Source: Coix lacryma-jobi var. lacryma-jobi | Lineage: Eukaryota > Streptophyta > Magnoliopsida > Poales > Poaceae | Reading direction: 5' to 3' | DNA length: 64,000 nucleotides | Assembly: GCA_009763385.1 (NCBI GenBank) | Contig: CM019830.1 | Span: 91,002,534-91,066,533 of the forward strand | Shown here: positions 1 through 11,235 of the stretch, in pieces | How positions within the stretch are numbered: position 1 is the first letter of the stretch | Layout: the number at the start of each line of letters is the position of its first letter | Position numbers and translations under genes: made by a program | Notes under the pieces: generated by a model | Database searches by the model: none | What the model saw: the letters and a program-made list of their open reading frames with translations, nothing else | What the model was told of the DNA's origin: nothing

Positions 1-376
1 AGTAAATTTAATAAAAGAAATACCATCTGAGACCACAGAGTCCTCTGTGTGAGCTTGTGGGCCGTTTGGAGGCCTTGAAGAGGTAGAACCATCAACAGAT
101 GGTTGTGTTTGCACACCTCTGCAATTGTTAGGTGGTGGAACTGGAGTTTTTTGGGTGACACCAGCTGCAGTAAGAAAAGCTATGAGTATTTGGAATAGAA
201 GAATGAGGGTGAAAGTGTCGGCAATATAGAGTGATGAAGGCTAATTACCATTGCAAACCACACTTGATTGAGTCCGATTGTTCACATCATTGCACTTTCC
301 ATCCACAGACCCTCTAGCTCTTCTTCCAATGTTTTCTTCAAAAGCCCGATTGCGACGGGATAGAAGGCAATTTCTC

Positions 377-3300
377 TGTAACACCTCTGGTGTTTAACTG
401 TAATTAACCTGACATGTTATCGTCATTAGTCATTAATCATTCTTGCCTTGCATTGATGTTTGCTTAGTACTTGTGTAGCAATCTCTTTTCAAAACCCTAA
501 AAGCCCAATTCTTCCTATAAGGGCAAAATGGTAATTTCATCTCTGTGCCTAGTTCTATGTAATTCTTGTTCTAATTCTAGTGACCTGATGTTTGTTGCTT
601 TGGTCAAAGTTCAACAATCAGATTTGATTTGATTTTCCTTCTGCAAAACCCTAAAATTCCCAAATCCTGGATTTATTCCCTTTTCGATAACTTTTTCAAA
701 ATTCAAAATTTTGGGTTGGTTCAAAAAGCAAAGTTGTGAATCTGACCTAGAGGAACAACTTTGGTGTTTACAGATTTCCAAGTTTCTATATAAAATTTGA
801 AGTAATTTCAAATCCATTCAAACTCCAGTTTTTGTCCCTTTTTGAGCTTTCAAAAGTTATTCAAAAACTAATGAGTTTCAGAAAAAGTGTATATTAGCAA
901 AGTTGTAGGTTTTGTCAAATGGAACAACTTTCATATATAAAGATTTTCAAGTTTCAGTTTGAAATCCAAAGTAATTTTGATTCGAATCAAATTTGAAAAG
1001 TGTCCCCTTTTCTGTTTTTGTATATGGTTCAGAAACTATTTGGAATTTGAAAATGTTCATATTGACAAAGTTGTAGATCTCTTTTTTCTGAACAACTTTG
1101 GTATTTTGAGTTTTTGTCGCACAGTTCAAATTTTGGAAGTAATTTGCAAAATACAGATATCAGCCTAAAGTCAAACCCTAAAAACCCTAGCCCTGTTCAT
1201 CTTCCTCGCGTAGGGGGAGGGCCCCGGCCGTGGCCGAGCCTCCGGCGCTGCGCGCGCCACGCGTTGGGCAGCCGCTCGTCTGTCCCCGACCAGCCGCCTG
1301 CGTCCGCGCCATCATGCCACCCCCGCACGCGCGCCAGTTGACCTCCGCCCCGTCCCCTACAGTGCCCAGCGCGTCGCCGCCGCGTGGCCATCACCGGCGA
1401 GCCTCCGTCCAGGCCCTGCACGCACGCCTGTCCTTCCCGCCAGAGCGCAATCGAGTGCGCACGCTCTCGCCAAGCTTATCCACCCCACCCCGAGCTCTCT
1501 ACCGGTCCCTGGCCGTGCCTATATAAGCCCGCCGGAGCCCGACCTCTCTCACTCACCTCCGCCGCCGTCGCCAGCTCACACCAACGCCTCCCGAGCCCAA
1601 CCACCTAGCTCTGAAGCTCCGCCTTGATCTGGTGAAGCTTCCCCACCCTCCAATTTCACCTCTACCGTCCCCGTTTGCCCGGCGTAGCTCGTCGTTGCCG
1701 CCTCCGGCAGAAACCCGGCGAGCTCGGGTTCGTGAAATACGCCGTCTCCGGCCTTGATCATCTCCCTCCGACCCTCGCATTCGCTTCCTTGTCTCTGTGC
1801 GATCCTAACCCGACCCTTGCGGTCCTGTTCCTTGCCCAGGGTCGCCGGCGCGACTGTCGCCGCCGTGTGCCGTCCGTCGGTCATCGCCGTTCATCCCTCT
1901 CCGTCCATCCCCGCCCTCGAGACCACCCTCAGCCTCGGGCGAGTCGCGACTACCCTCGACCGTCTCGAGCCTCAGCCTCGAGCACACCCTCGAACCCCGC
2001 CCTCGAGACCAGCCTCAGCCTCGGGCGAATCGCACCATCCTCGAGTCGCAAGCCTCGAATAAGCCGAGGCCACCCTCGAGACGTCCACCGAAAGAGAATC
2101 CGCCGAGGCCTCGCCGTCGAGCCCTCTGTTCCATCTGCCTCGCCGAGCCGCGCCTCTGAATCTCGGTGAGCCCAGCTCTGTTCTTCGCAGCCGAGCCTCG
2201 AGCCTCGACGCCGAGCCCGTTCCGACTCGAGCACAGTGCTCTTTTCTTTTTTTCAAAGATGTGAACAGTTTTGTTATTTCATCTTTTTGTATGATTTTCG
2301 GTGTTGATCCAAAAATTCTGAAAATTTTACAGTTGACTCTTTATGCCCTGTAGTATTTTATAAAAATATGAAACTTGACTTTTCTGCAAGAAATTAAAAA
2401 TGTAAAATCCCTCTTTTAATTAATAAATGGATGGTTTTGGATTTTTAGAAAATTATTTATAACTCCAAAAATCTTGAGACAAATTTTTGTGAGCTTCTTA
2501 TGCCATGTTTAGTCTCTGGTGAGATTTTGAAGTCTTTTGGAACAAGTTGATTTTTGAGCTTTTATTTTAATTGTTAAATAGTGCCTTTTGCTAATTAATG
2601 TCTGATTTTATTTGAGCACCTTAATGACCTCCAAAAATTATGAAATTTGTTTTGCCATCTGTTTATGCCTTAATGAACTTATGTGATTAATTTGGTAATT
2701 TTTGGAGCAACTTCATAAAATGACCTTTTAAATAAATTAAGAAAATAGAAAAGGTGGATTAGGGTTGGTAATAAGTGTTTGATGATGTGATCTTTGGATT
2801 GATTGATGTTCATAGACCCCTACCCTTTGGTCTATGATGGTTGTGATGCTATGATTTGATGATGCTTAGGATAATTATAATAAGGGCTAGTTTAATCAAT
2901 ATTGCTTAAGGAAGAAAAGGTTACCTTTTATGCTCAACCTAGATTTCGATTATGCCTTGTTTAAGAGTAATCTAGAATCAGTGGAATTGTCTTGCACCAT
3001 AAGTCCATATCATCATTCTCATGAGCATTCAACATTGCATCCGTATAGTTGACGAAGAAGGTACCAGAGTCGAGGCCGCTGTTGACGAACCAACTCCCGA
3101 GGCGACCCCGAGCTCCGACGCCTATACCTACCCCGAGTCTGCTCTTTTTGCCATCCAAGGCAAGCCCCGGTGCATTTAACCCTTCCTTGGTTTTATAAAA
3201 TGTTTTCCTTAAATGCTTTTGAGTTAAACTACTGCATTAGGTTATAGGAGTTGTGTGATGACCTATTACCTGCATTATTTACCTCCACCAGAAGATCCAC

Positions 3301-4600
3301 CAGCCCTGCTTTAAAACTATTTGCAAAATGCTTAGTGATGCTATACTATAGATTTGCAATAAAATGCCATTTTCAAAAGTGTGATCACTGAAAGAATCTT
3401 TATGGGAATTTGGCTTTACTTCTCGTTCGATGACTGCTTGCCTAGCTAGCATGTGGTCATTGTCGAGAAGAGGTTGTCCGCGCGTACGGTGCCGTCATGT
3501 TGTAGTCCGGGACTCAACAGTTGACACCGACCGGGACAGGGTTGAAAAACTGACAGGACTATTACGCTTGGGTGAGATATGACCAAGGTATAGTTCTGGC
3601 TGGAAAATTAGGGACCATCCGTATGGGGGCCTGCTGGCCAAGACTTGCAACTATTCACATACTACGGAAAGCTCTGGCTCCGAGGAATCCTTTATTGGAC
3701 CGACAACCGCGCACTGGGAGTGGAGAGATGGCGGAAGTAGCATGTACCCACGTGGTCGTCGTACCTGGATAGGAGTGGTGTACTGTACTTTCGGGTGGCG
3801 TAGGACCGGGCCCAATCTTGGAGGAATCGTGCTAGACGAGTTGGCATATGCAAGCTTGGGTGCTACATATGCAGTGTGGATAGGGATCCTCAACTGAGTA
3901 TTATTTATCCGGATTAACGTTGCTCCTCGGTTATGGAGACTTGGTCACTGACTGTCAACGGAGAGTGGTTCTCAACTAGGTATGTTTTGAAATGTAAAAT
4001 GAATCATGGACAATGAAGAATTGAGAAATGCTTGAATCTTTCCAAAATAAAACAAGGTTTACAAAATGCTTTTTCTGCAAAATACTTAAGCCTTACCTTG
4101 ACTACCCTAAGCCTTTCATTCCTGAGTCTTCTCCCTTTTTCTTTAGTCGGGTAAGTCTTGTTGAGTACCCCAGTACTCAGGGTTTGTTAATCCCCTGTTG
4201 CAGGTTTCTATTAGGTGGTGTTGATCATGATCATGTCAGTGGGCTTGACGTGATCTGGTTGTTCCTCTTCTCCAACTTAGGTACTCCGCCTAAGTGTGGT
4301 TCTGTCATACTACTCTACTTCCGCAATACCAGTTATTTTTATGTAAAAAGTAACATCTTCATAATTTGTAAAGTTTATCTATCTTGCTTCCGCACTCCGA
4401 TGGTATTTTGTATCAACTGTTGTAATGTTGTAATTATTCCAACCTTCATGATGATGGTCCTGTGGCTCGTGAGTAATTCGGGGTCCTCTCGGGGACACCC
4501 GACGGATCTTTCCAGTAACGTGTTTCATTTGCACAGTCATTGGGCTCCCTATGACGATGACGTGTGCAAGTGGGCCACATTATTGGGCGGTTCCGTCACA
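377..4600 (+). mobile_element. Solo LTR K (4.2 kb) of a long-LTR Ty3/gypsy family
   Basis: It starts TGTAACACC and ends GTTCCGTCACA, flanked on both sides by the 5-bp target duplication TTCTC (372-376 and 4601-4605). A TATA box (CTATATAAG, about 1519-1527) fits plus orientation. Positions 1190-2230 form a GC-rich block with open frames in several phases and a CTCGAG-rich imperfect repeat (about 1913 and 2001), which I regard as non-coding LTR sequence. There is no gag or pol between the ends, so it is a solo LTR left by LTR-LTR recombination. The terminal sequence resembles grass chromoviral long-LTR families (Tekay/Retrosat-like), but that is a guess. Confidence 0.85.
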
Positions 4601-4928
4601 TTCTCTCTCCATTGGTCACTCGATTTCTATGTATGACATGTGCCGCAACCAAATCAGGCGCCTGGACTTCTGGTTTTTCAACTATAGTGGGTGTGATGGA
4701 AATAAACGTGGGACTCAATTCGGGTATTTCCACATCCCATGAAGGCTGCAAGTGGGCCACATTATTGGGCGGTTCCGTCACATTCTCTCTCCATTGGTCA
4801 CTCGATTTCTATGTATGACATGTGCCGCAACCAAATCAGGCGCCTGGACTTCTGGTTTTTCAACTATAGTGGGCGTGATGGAAATAAACGTGGGACTCAA
4901 TTCGGGTATTTCCACATCCCATGAAGGC
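4565..4928. repeat. 182-bp tandem duplication across the LTR/gene junction
   Basis: 4565-4746 and 4747-4928 are nearly identical; I saw one substitution (GTGGGTGTG versus GTGGGCGTG). Each unit holds the last 36 bp of solo LTR K plus 146 bp of the flanking exon. The second unit therefore contains an LTR end detached from any LTR. The duplication must be younger than the insertion. Confidence 0.9.
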
Positions 4929-5547
4929 GTTTTAGGTGATTGAGGTGAAGAAGGGAAAATGAGACGAGGCTTAAAGTGAGGGCTCTCCATGGCAATCGAG
5001 TCCGGATGCAAATTATTGGCTCGTTGTTCTTTCACCATCCTATTATAGTTTTTCTTGCTCTCCTTTCGTTTGTCCATCTTCTCATGCGGAGTCATTTGTA
5101 GTTTTCTTGAAGCATTTTTGGCTGTTTTTTTTGCCGCATACGAATCACGCCGCCTCTTGTTTATTAGCGCCTTTTGTTCAGGAGACATTGCAGCCCTTTG
5201 TGCTCTGTTTAGTTCACACTTACGCTCTTTTGGACACATGACAATATTGTCGATGGAACCAAATGAATTAACTGCACCTATATTATTAATAAAAAAACTA
5301 CGGTGTCAGCTATGATGCTGTTCAAATTATTTTTGTAATTAAAACATGATTCTTTATAGCATACCCGCTTCTTGAACAGTGTTGATATCTGTCTCAGCTA
5401 AACTCTCATCAACATCAGCGAGAACTCCATCTGCGAGAACTCCAACTGTTAAAGGCGTAGCACCTTCTATAAATTTATTCATATAATAAGAATCCCACAG
5501 CACCACGATAAGATATTGATATAAAGAAATCAATTTTCTTCCCACAC

Positions 5548-5759
5548 CTGTTGATTGGACAGTGTCCTTTGGAGTCATTTGTAGCACCATTCCTGTACTT
5601 TTTTATGTACTTTTTATTGCATACAACTCACGTCGTCTCTTATTAAGTAGCGCCTTTTGTTCAGTAGACATTGCAGCAAATCGTGCTCTGTCACGGTCAC
5701 GCTTACGCTCTTTTGAACATGTGACAATCCGGTTGATGGGACTGGATGCATATTCAGAA

Positions 5760-5760
<1 letters not shown>
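5548..5760 (-). pseudogene. Exon of the unknown gene, paralogous to the exon at 5277-5050
   Basis: On the minus strand this exon encodes SKERKRDRDRARFAAMSTEQ and onward, aligning residue for residue with CPKERKCELNRAQRAAMSPEQ in the downstream exon starting at 5277. Both begin after a TATATAG- or AATATAG-type acceptor with two nucleotides of a split Gly codon. The alignment continues to the shared LQMTP motif, after which this exon uses a GT donor (5547/5546) while the other reads on. A single in-frame TAA at 5603-5605 interrupts it. This indicates an internal exon duplication followed by decay of this copy. Confidence 0.6.

Positions 5761-5761
<1 letters not shown>

Positions 5762-5793
<32 letters not shown>
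5762..5793. repeat. (AT)n microsatellite
   Basis: About 16 TA dinucleotides directly adjoin the intron acceptor of the exon at 5760, forming the pyrimidine-poor end of that intron. Confidence 0.9.
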
Positions 5794-5797
<4 letters not shown>

Positions 5798-6633
5798 AAT
5801 GACATTTTAATCATCGCACGCTAGGATATGGGGTAAGTAGAATTATAATAAATAAACACAAGCAAGATTCACCAAAATCATAGGAAATTGAGCCACAAAA
5901 TTAGGCAAATGGTCATAGACAATAGTTAAGGGGGCTAAAAGTTATTGAATAAGACCTGGATGGTGGACAACAATGTAAAATCAGGGGATAGCATTAGGTT
6001 CATATCACCTGGAGTTATTAAATGAAAGAAGTTACGTTATTAAATGAAAGAAGTTACAACTTCTCTTGACATAGGCTACGAGAAAAACATAATTCTGTAA
6101 GATGAGGATATCATTACGTCGACAGTAGTCTTAGCTTCATTTATTTAAATAGTTTTTTTTTAAAAAATAGTTTTGAGTTCATTTCTCTAAAAGCTTGCTA
6201 CTGAAAATGTTATTATACATATCTCACTGAGAAAATAGTGCTGAAAACATTATAGCGTAGTTTAGAGCTTGCATACCTTTATAAGTAGTTCAGAGTCTGA
6301 ATGGGTACATGCATTTTCTTTTAATCTATAGCTAACCGTCCAGAAGTCGTATAATGGAATGGGTCATGTGTATCAATGTAGCATTTAGTTTAAACAACAT
6401 TTTTTTGTTACATCGATTATCAATGTACCATTTAGATTAAACAACATTTTCGCATCAAATTAATTTTACTTGAATATTTATTTACCCTATTATTTATATA
6501 TTATATATATCTTCTTCTTATCACTCATCATCATCATCATATCATAACTAAAAAGACTAAAGAGGAGATAGCGTTTTGGGACGCACGAGCACGCTACCTA
6601 GAAAGTATTACTTTTATTTTGCTAGTAAGTAAC
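5794..6633. other. Intron-like AT-rich sequence, no gene seen
   Basis: AT-rich sequence without a long open frame on either strand, lying between two exons of the minus-strand gene. I found no recognisable transposon ends. Confidence 0.4.
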
Positions 6634-6720
6634 CTGGTAATTGTTCCAAGCCATTACTGTACGTTGATTGCCTATGAAGCCCGTCTCTATATTCGTCCAT
6701 TTCGTTTGTTGTATTCCCAT
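6634..6720 (-). CDS. Probable upstream exon of the unknown minus-strand gene
   Basis: The acceptor is TTTAAACTTGCAG on the minus strand at 6721-6733, and the donor is CCAG/GTTACT at 6634/6633. The 87-nt exon is open in the phase-1 frame required by the next exon (reading ...NTTNEMDEYRDGLHRQS...). Phase compatibility on both sides is the main support. Another frame is also open, so the assignment is tentative. Confidence 0.4.
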
Positions 6721-7091
6721 CTGCAAGTTTAAACACAGTTGATTGTTATTAATTGGATTTAATTACACGTTGCAGTATCGATAAATACTTTTTAGGGACA
6801 CGATGACCTGCCATCGCAACGAGGACGTCCTGCCACAAAGGCCGAATCGCAAGTCGTCCAGCAAACAACCTGCAATCTGTTATTTACACAAAAAAAGGCA
6901 CTCAGAAGGTTTTCTCTGAAACCAGGTCTCACCGCTCTTGCCCAGAAAAAAAAACAAAGGCAAAGCTCCAGCAAGAAGATCGACAAAGGCAAGCTAACAC
7001 AACAAGTAAAAATATCATACCTCTTTGTTTCTGTCTTACCAATCTATCAGGCAACAGGAAAAAAAAGAAATAAGAAATCAAGGACTCGACA

Positions 7092-7200
7092 CCATTGGAC
7101 TCGACCAACACTTCCTTCCTTCCATCTTAAACTGCCATTGGACTCGACCAACACTTCTTTCCATCTATCTTAAACCGCCATTGGACTCGACCAACACTCA
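7092..7200. repeat. 43-bp tandem repeat, 2.5 copies
   Basis: The unit CCATTGGACTCGACCAACAC plus a TTCTTCC-type tail starts at 7092, 7135 and 7178. Copies differ by a few bases. It is too short and too variable to be a CRISPR-like array. Confidence 0.85.
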
Positions 7201-8264
7201 GAAATTTTAAAACCCGACTGTCTCATGAAAAAACAGAAGATCTGTCAATTGTTCTTGCAAGTTTAGGATCTGTAGGAACACCAAATTTATTTTACCCATG
7301 TACATGCTCTTATTAGCATCTAAACAGTTTTGATTTTGACTTGGCTACAAAGAATCTTTGCTCTTGAACAGGTTGTAATATCAAAGTTTGCTAACTCAAC
7401 AAATAAATTAGCCAATATAAAAAAACCTTGCAATAATCAGGGTTCTAACAGAAAAGCAATAAAGTAACTTTCAGTTCTGATTTTCAGGTTGATATAGTCA
7501 GAGAAGAACCAAAGTAACTCTGCATGAGATAGGAAATTGATGTAATGACAATTGTAAGATAAGATTGGATGTTTTGTCTACAAATATTTTAGTTGTAGAG
7601 ATATCTGTCTGTTAGAAAGAAAGAGTTGTGCATATAGGCATGGAGGGGAAAATATTATTGTATAGTAGGATTGCCTAAAATCTCACATAACACTATTTCT
7701 AGCTTACATAATAGAACGCAGGATGAGAATAGAAACACGAGGCTGGATGGTCAAAAGCTGAATGACAAATAGGTTACATGAAAATAGTGTATGTTCCTCA
7801 GATCATGATGTGAAAGCATTACTGGTGTGTACACAACTGAATGGCAAAAAGATTACACAGACTGGTTGGACCATGGACATAATAAGTACTTTTAAAGTAG
7901 TACAACAACAATAATAATATAAGTAGAGTAGAGATATAGATAATCACAAGTAGTTACTTATAGTAGTAGAGTAGAAAATATCAGATAGTTACCTTTGCTA
8001 ACAACACAGGAGCAGCCTAGAACCCTGCTCGTCGAGCACTCATTGTCAATATTGCTAAGCAACAGAGAAAAGCAATGAATGATGTTAAAATAAAAAATCA
8101 CTTTAAATAACAATGAAACAACTATAATGATACTAATAAGTATAGAGCAAAGTGGAGAATGCCATGCTCAACAAAGTTGTATGTTAATAAATCACAGCAC
8201 AACTAAACAATGCAAAGTGGAGAATGGCATGCATATTTCCTAGTCATAGCAGAACAATTTCAGG

Positions 8265-8450
8265 TTAAAATCTGAGGTACAAAAACAATTTCAGGTTTGA
8301 TACATCAGCCGATAATTTTATTTTTCTTGACAATGGTTGCAATTTACAGTTAAATGATTTTTGCAGCAAATCATGAGAGGAAGAGGAGGCGGCATCGGGG
8401 CGTCGTGGGCGAGCGCACAGGCGCAGGCGCAGCGGTGATGTCGAGGGCAA
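8265..8450 (-). CDS. Possible first exon, unknown protein (61 codons)
   Basis: An ATG at 8450 opens a short Arg/Ser/Pro-rich frame (MPSTSPLRLRLCARPRRP...) preceded on the minus strand by a CT-rich leader like those of cereal 5' UTRs. It might be a first exon of the minus-strand gene with a plastid-type N-terminus. No spliced partner is proven, so this is weak. Confidence 0.2.
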   Translation of the reverse strand: MPSTSPLRLRLCARPRRPDAASSSSHDLLQKSFNCKLQPLSRKIKLSADVSNLKLFLYLRF

Positions 8451-9269
8451 GATTAGAGAGAGATCTCACGTGAGAGAGAAAATCGGTTGCAAGAGAAAGA
8501 ACCGGATGGGAGGGATGCAAATATGGTCCTCGGAAGGCGCTGTTACCTCCAGCTCTGTATAGTGCCGCAAACGGAAGTTATTTCATCGAAGCAGATTACT
8601 CTGGTAGTTTTGGTTAGGTTCTGTGCACTTTTCAATGCTAAGTACATCAAGAAATGCATGTACAATAACTACAGTCTAAAAATGCAGTAGGAAAGTTCCA
8701 TCATGACAAAGAAAACCACTATCAAATTTTGATTCTAGAAAAGTAAACACATCATGTAAAGTCCTGCTTGTCGGTTTCGCCTTTTCAGCATCAACATATC
8801 AAATCGACTATTTGCAAGGTAATTAAAGTTGATGTAGATGCTTACTTCTACAAGTTCCTTATGCTTGAACCTTTGTGTCACACTTTTGACAGACATGTCA
8901 AAGAAGTGAATAAATCTACGTTAACTACAAGGTCAGTCTTCAGGCATAATGTTGGCTAAGTCTTCCTGAGCAGTAATGTTATATTTCAGGATATGGTTAG
9001 TTGCGCCTTATTGAAGCCAGCAGTTTATTTTCTACGAAATCATGTTCAGTTACAGCTAGATTCATTACGTCACAATCCAAGACTAAAAAATTGCACCATG
9101 CTGGGGACTCTGTATTTCAGGCTGTTTTGTTTCAGAGCATCTTGACATTTTCTTGAGAAGATCCTATAGAAAACTATTAAAGTAAAACACAGTGTAGGTT
9201 ATATAAATTTATAGAAACCTGATTAACCTGGTGAATGGACATGGATTAGGTGGAGAGGAGACCTGTGTT

Positions 9270-9850
9270 TCCAGCGGCGTCGAGCGGCGGTGTCGTCCGA
9301 TGGCGGGCGCTGCTTCGCTGCAGGGAGGGAAATGAGTCACCGGCGTCGATGGATCGGGGCGGCGTAAGGACGATGGTGCTGGCGCGACCAGCAAGGTGGA
9401 TGGCGTCCGGCGGCGGGCGCTGCTTCGCGACAGGGAGGGAAAGCCCGAGGACGACGGCGCGGGCGCGATCGACAATGTGGACGGTGAGAGGATTGATCTG
9501 CGTGCCGAAGGGGGGCGGCGGCGGGGCGCGCGGACGGCGAGCCACGCGACGAAGGGGTGGGGAGGTGGGGGGCGCGGCCGGAGGCGGGCGGCGCGCGGCC
9601 GGCGGCGCCGAAGGGGCGGGTAGGGGGGCGCGCAGCCGGCGGGGTGGGGAGGGGCGGGGCGCGCGGCCGGAGGCGGCAGGGCGCGCCGAAGGGAGGGGGG
9701 CGCGCGGCCGGCGAGCCGCGCGACGAAGGGGTGGGGAGGTGGGGGGCGCAGCCGGAGGCGCCGAAGGGGCGGGTGGGGGGGGGGGGGGGGGCGGCCGGCG
9801 GGGTGGGGAGGAGGTTTTTTCGTCGGTGTGTGGGGAGGGGGATCGTTTCG
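9270..9850. repeat. GC-rich low-complexity block with an imperfect tandem repeat of about 174 bp
   Basis: Runs of GGGGCG, GCGCGGCCGG and AAGGGG dominate. The segment starting GCCACGCGACGAAGGGGTGG near 9541 recurs near 9715. A G-run lies at about 9775-9793. Open frames on both strands (Pro/Ala/Arg-rich on minus, Gly/Arg-rich on plus) follow from the lack of A/T and are not evidence of a gene. It may be a CpG island near a 5' end. Confidence 0.7.
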
Positions 9851-9974
9851 CACGGAGGGAGAGGACGGTGATGCGAAATTTTTTCCGCACCAAACTTTTG
9901 TCCCATGTTTAGTCATTTTAGTTGTGAGTCTTTTTAGTTGTGAGAGATATTAAGAGATATATAGGTACGGAGTA

Positions 9975-10010
9975 CTAGATAGCGCGTCCGTGCATTGCTA
10001 CTGGATAATT
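9975..10010 (-). mobile_element. Possible Helitron 3' terminus (minus strand)
   Basis: The minus strand reads GCAATGCACGGACGCGCTAT then CTAG followed by T. This resembles the cereal Helitron 3' end (GCAACGCACGGGC...CTAG/T). The matching 5' end is not assigned, so this is a terminus call only. Confidence 0.35.
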
Positions 10011-10048
10011 AAACTTTTATACTAAAAATATATAGATCACACAGTAGG

Positions 10049-10140
10049 ATAATCTATATCTATATCTATATCTATATCTATATATCTATATCTAATATCT
10101 ATATCTATATCTATATCTATATCTATATCTATATCTATAC
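10049..10140. repeat. (ATCTAT)n microsatellite
   Basis: Hexamer CTATAT/ATCTAT repeated about 15 times with small interruptions, ending next to a TCTATACCTAATAATAA Helitron-like 5' sequence. Confidence 0.85.
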
Positions 10141-11235
10141 CTAATAATAATAAATAATAATAATTATAATAAAGAGGCAAAATTTCTGCCTCTTTTTTGT
10201 CTGGTCTGTTTTCGTCTGGCCTTTTTATAAGGACGGGCGGACGATAGAAACCGGCTAGAAATCGGCTAAAAAATTAAAACTCGAGTTAACCCGAAACGCA
10301 TAGAGTCTGGTCTCCCAGACCACATCCATGTTGTCCACGATTTAATCATTGGACTCGACTTTTTGTTAGAAGGGTCCCACACAAACTATCCTACCAAAAC
10401 ACATTTACCAATCCAACTCAAAAATCCATTGTCTTCTAGGAATCAGGTCAGTTTTCGTCTTGCTTAAATCGACTACAAATCTTTATCAAGAACTTTTCAA
10501 TCCAAATCAGCAAGCAACGTAGACGGACTAAACCGAGACTGGATAAAAAACACTACGTCCATCCCGATACAAACCCAGATCAAACCAGAATAACTCTACA
10601 AAGACGATCTTATAAGAAAAAAATTGTGCCGGCTTACGCAAGCGTGGCACACAGATCCGGACACTGCATGGGCCTGGAAACCCCCTCGCCGCAGACAAAC
10701 TCGGCGGCCTGAGTCCGAAATCCAATCACGGAACCTTCCCGGACTGCACCACCAGGACGGGTCGCTTCAGATCAGGCCGGCCTAGCCGCGACCGTAGAGG
10801 ACCATCCAATCCAGATCTCTCTTCCCCGCGCGGATCTGGTGATCCGCTGCCCGCGTCTGCGGGGAAGAGAGAGACGGAGGCGACGCGTCGGCGGGGTGGG
10901 CCGTGGGGGTGGGAGCCGCGACGCGCGGAGGGGCAGCCGGGCAGGAGAGCGAATAGGTATGGCCGTAGGGGAAGAGAAAGAGAGGAAGGGAGCGCGTGCG
11001 TTCTATGGGCTATCCGTCCGTCTATTTCCTTCCGGGGCGGTCGACGGTGGGATGGAATGGGAAGGAGGGAGATTTTTTCCGAGAGAGGTTGATCGGATAT
11101 TTGGTCACGTTGAACGGAGTTGTTTGAGTATATAATTATTTTATTATTTAATTAAACTTGTAGTGGAGTTTAATTAATTAATTTTTTTAGCAACATTAAT
11201 CTGTATCTAATCGATCTATCTATATTTATACTTTT
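10141..11235. other. Truncated Helitron-like copy with a possible gene fragment
   Basis: It begins with TATACCTAATAATAA and AAAGAGGCAAAATTTCTGCC, the same 5' consensus as the element at 11236. It then contains a mixed-composition stretch (10528-11100) with splice-like and GC-rich sequence that could be captured exon material. I recognise no protein domain. Confidence 0.3.

Larger units (their letters stand above)
1..6720 (-). pseudogene. Unknown multi-exon plant gene, interrupted by a solo LTR; leaves window on the left
   Basis: I do not recognise the family. Exons read on the minus strand: 6720-6634, 5760-5548, 5466-5365, 5277-4601 (carrying an internal duplication), then across the solo LTR 376-249, then 164-1. 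Each intron has GT and AG ends and every junction I checked is phase 1, so the frames join correctly. The exon at 5277-4601 encodes a very basic segment with the motif MSPEQKALINKRRR followed by Lys/Arg-rich helical sequence, then an acidic/proline stretch ending near HRNRVTNGER. Removing 377-4600 and one TSD copy continues the frame without a stop. Similar basic repeats occur in grass proteins linked to Helitron helicases, but that is a weak resemblance. One stop (5603-5605), the duplication and the 4.2-kb insertion make this copy probably non-functional. The first exon and promoter are not identified. Confidence 0.6.
6721..9200. other. AT-rich non-coding stretch upstream of the minus-strand gene
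   Basis: No convincing coding region. It contains a short 43-bp tandem repeat (7092-7200) and one possible minus-strand start-type ORF (8450-8265). It may be introns or the 5' region of the gene, but I could not trace exons through it. Confidence 0.4.

Noticed and set aside
1675..2169. 164-codon plus-strand frame in solo LTR K
   Set aside because: Arg/Ser/Pro-rich low complexity, overlapped by several other frames. It lies downstream of the LTR TATA box, so it would be transcribed but is not evidently coding.
4028..4636. 202-codon plus-strand open frame
   Set aside because: It lies within the 3' part of solo LTR K and crosses its end. There is no domain and no splice context.
7092..7200. 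CRISPR-like spaced repeat
   Set aside because: Direct tandem repeat without spacers in a plant genome context.
9209..9916. Long Pro/Ala/Arg-rich frames on both strands
   Set aside because: All six frames are open because the block is almost pure G/C with internal repeats. No domain was seen.
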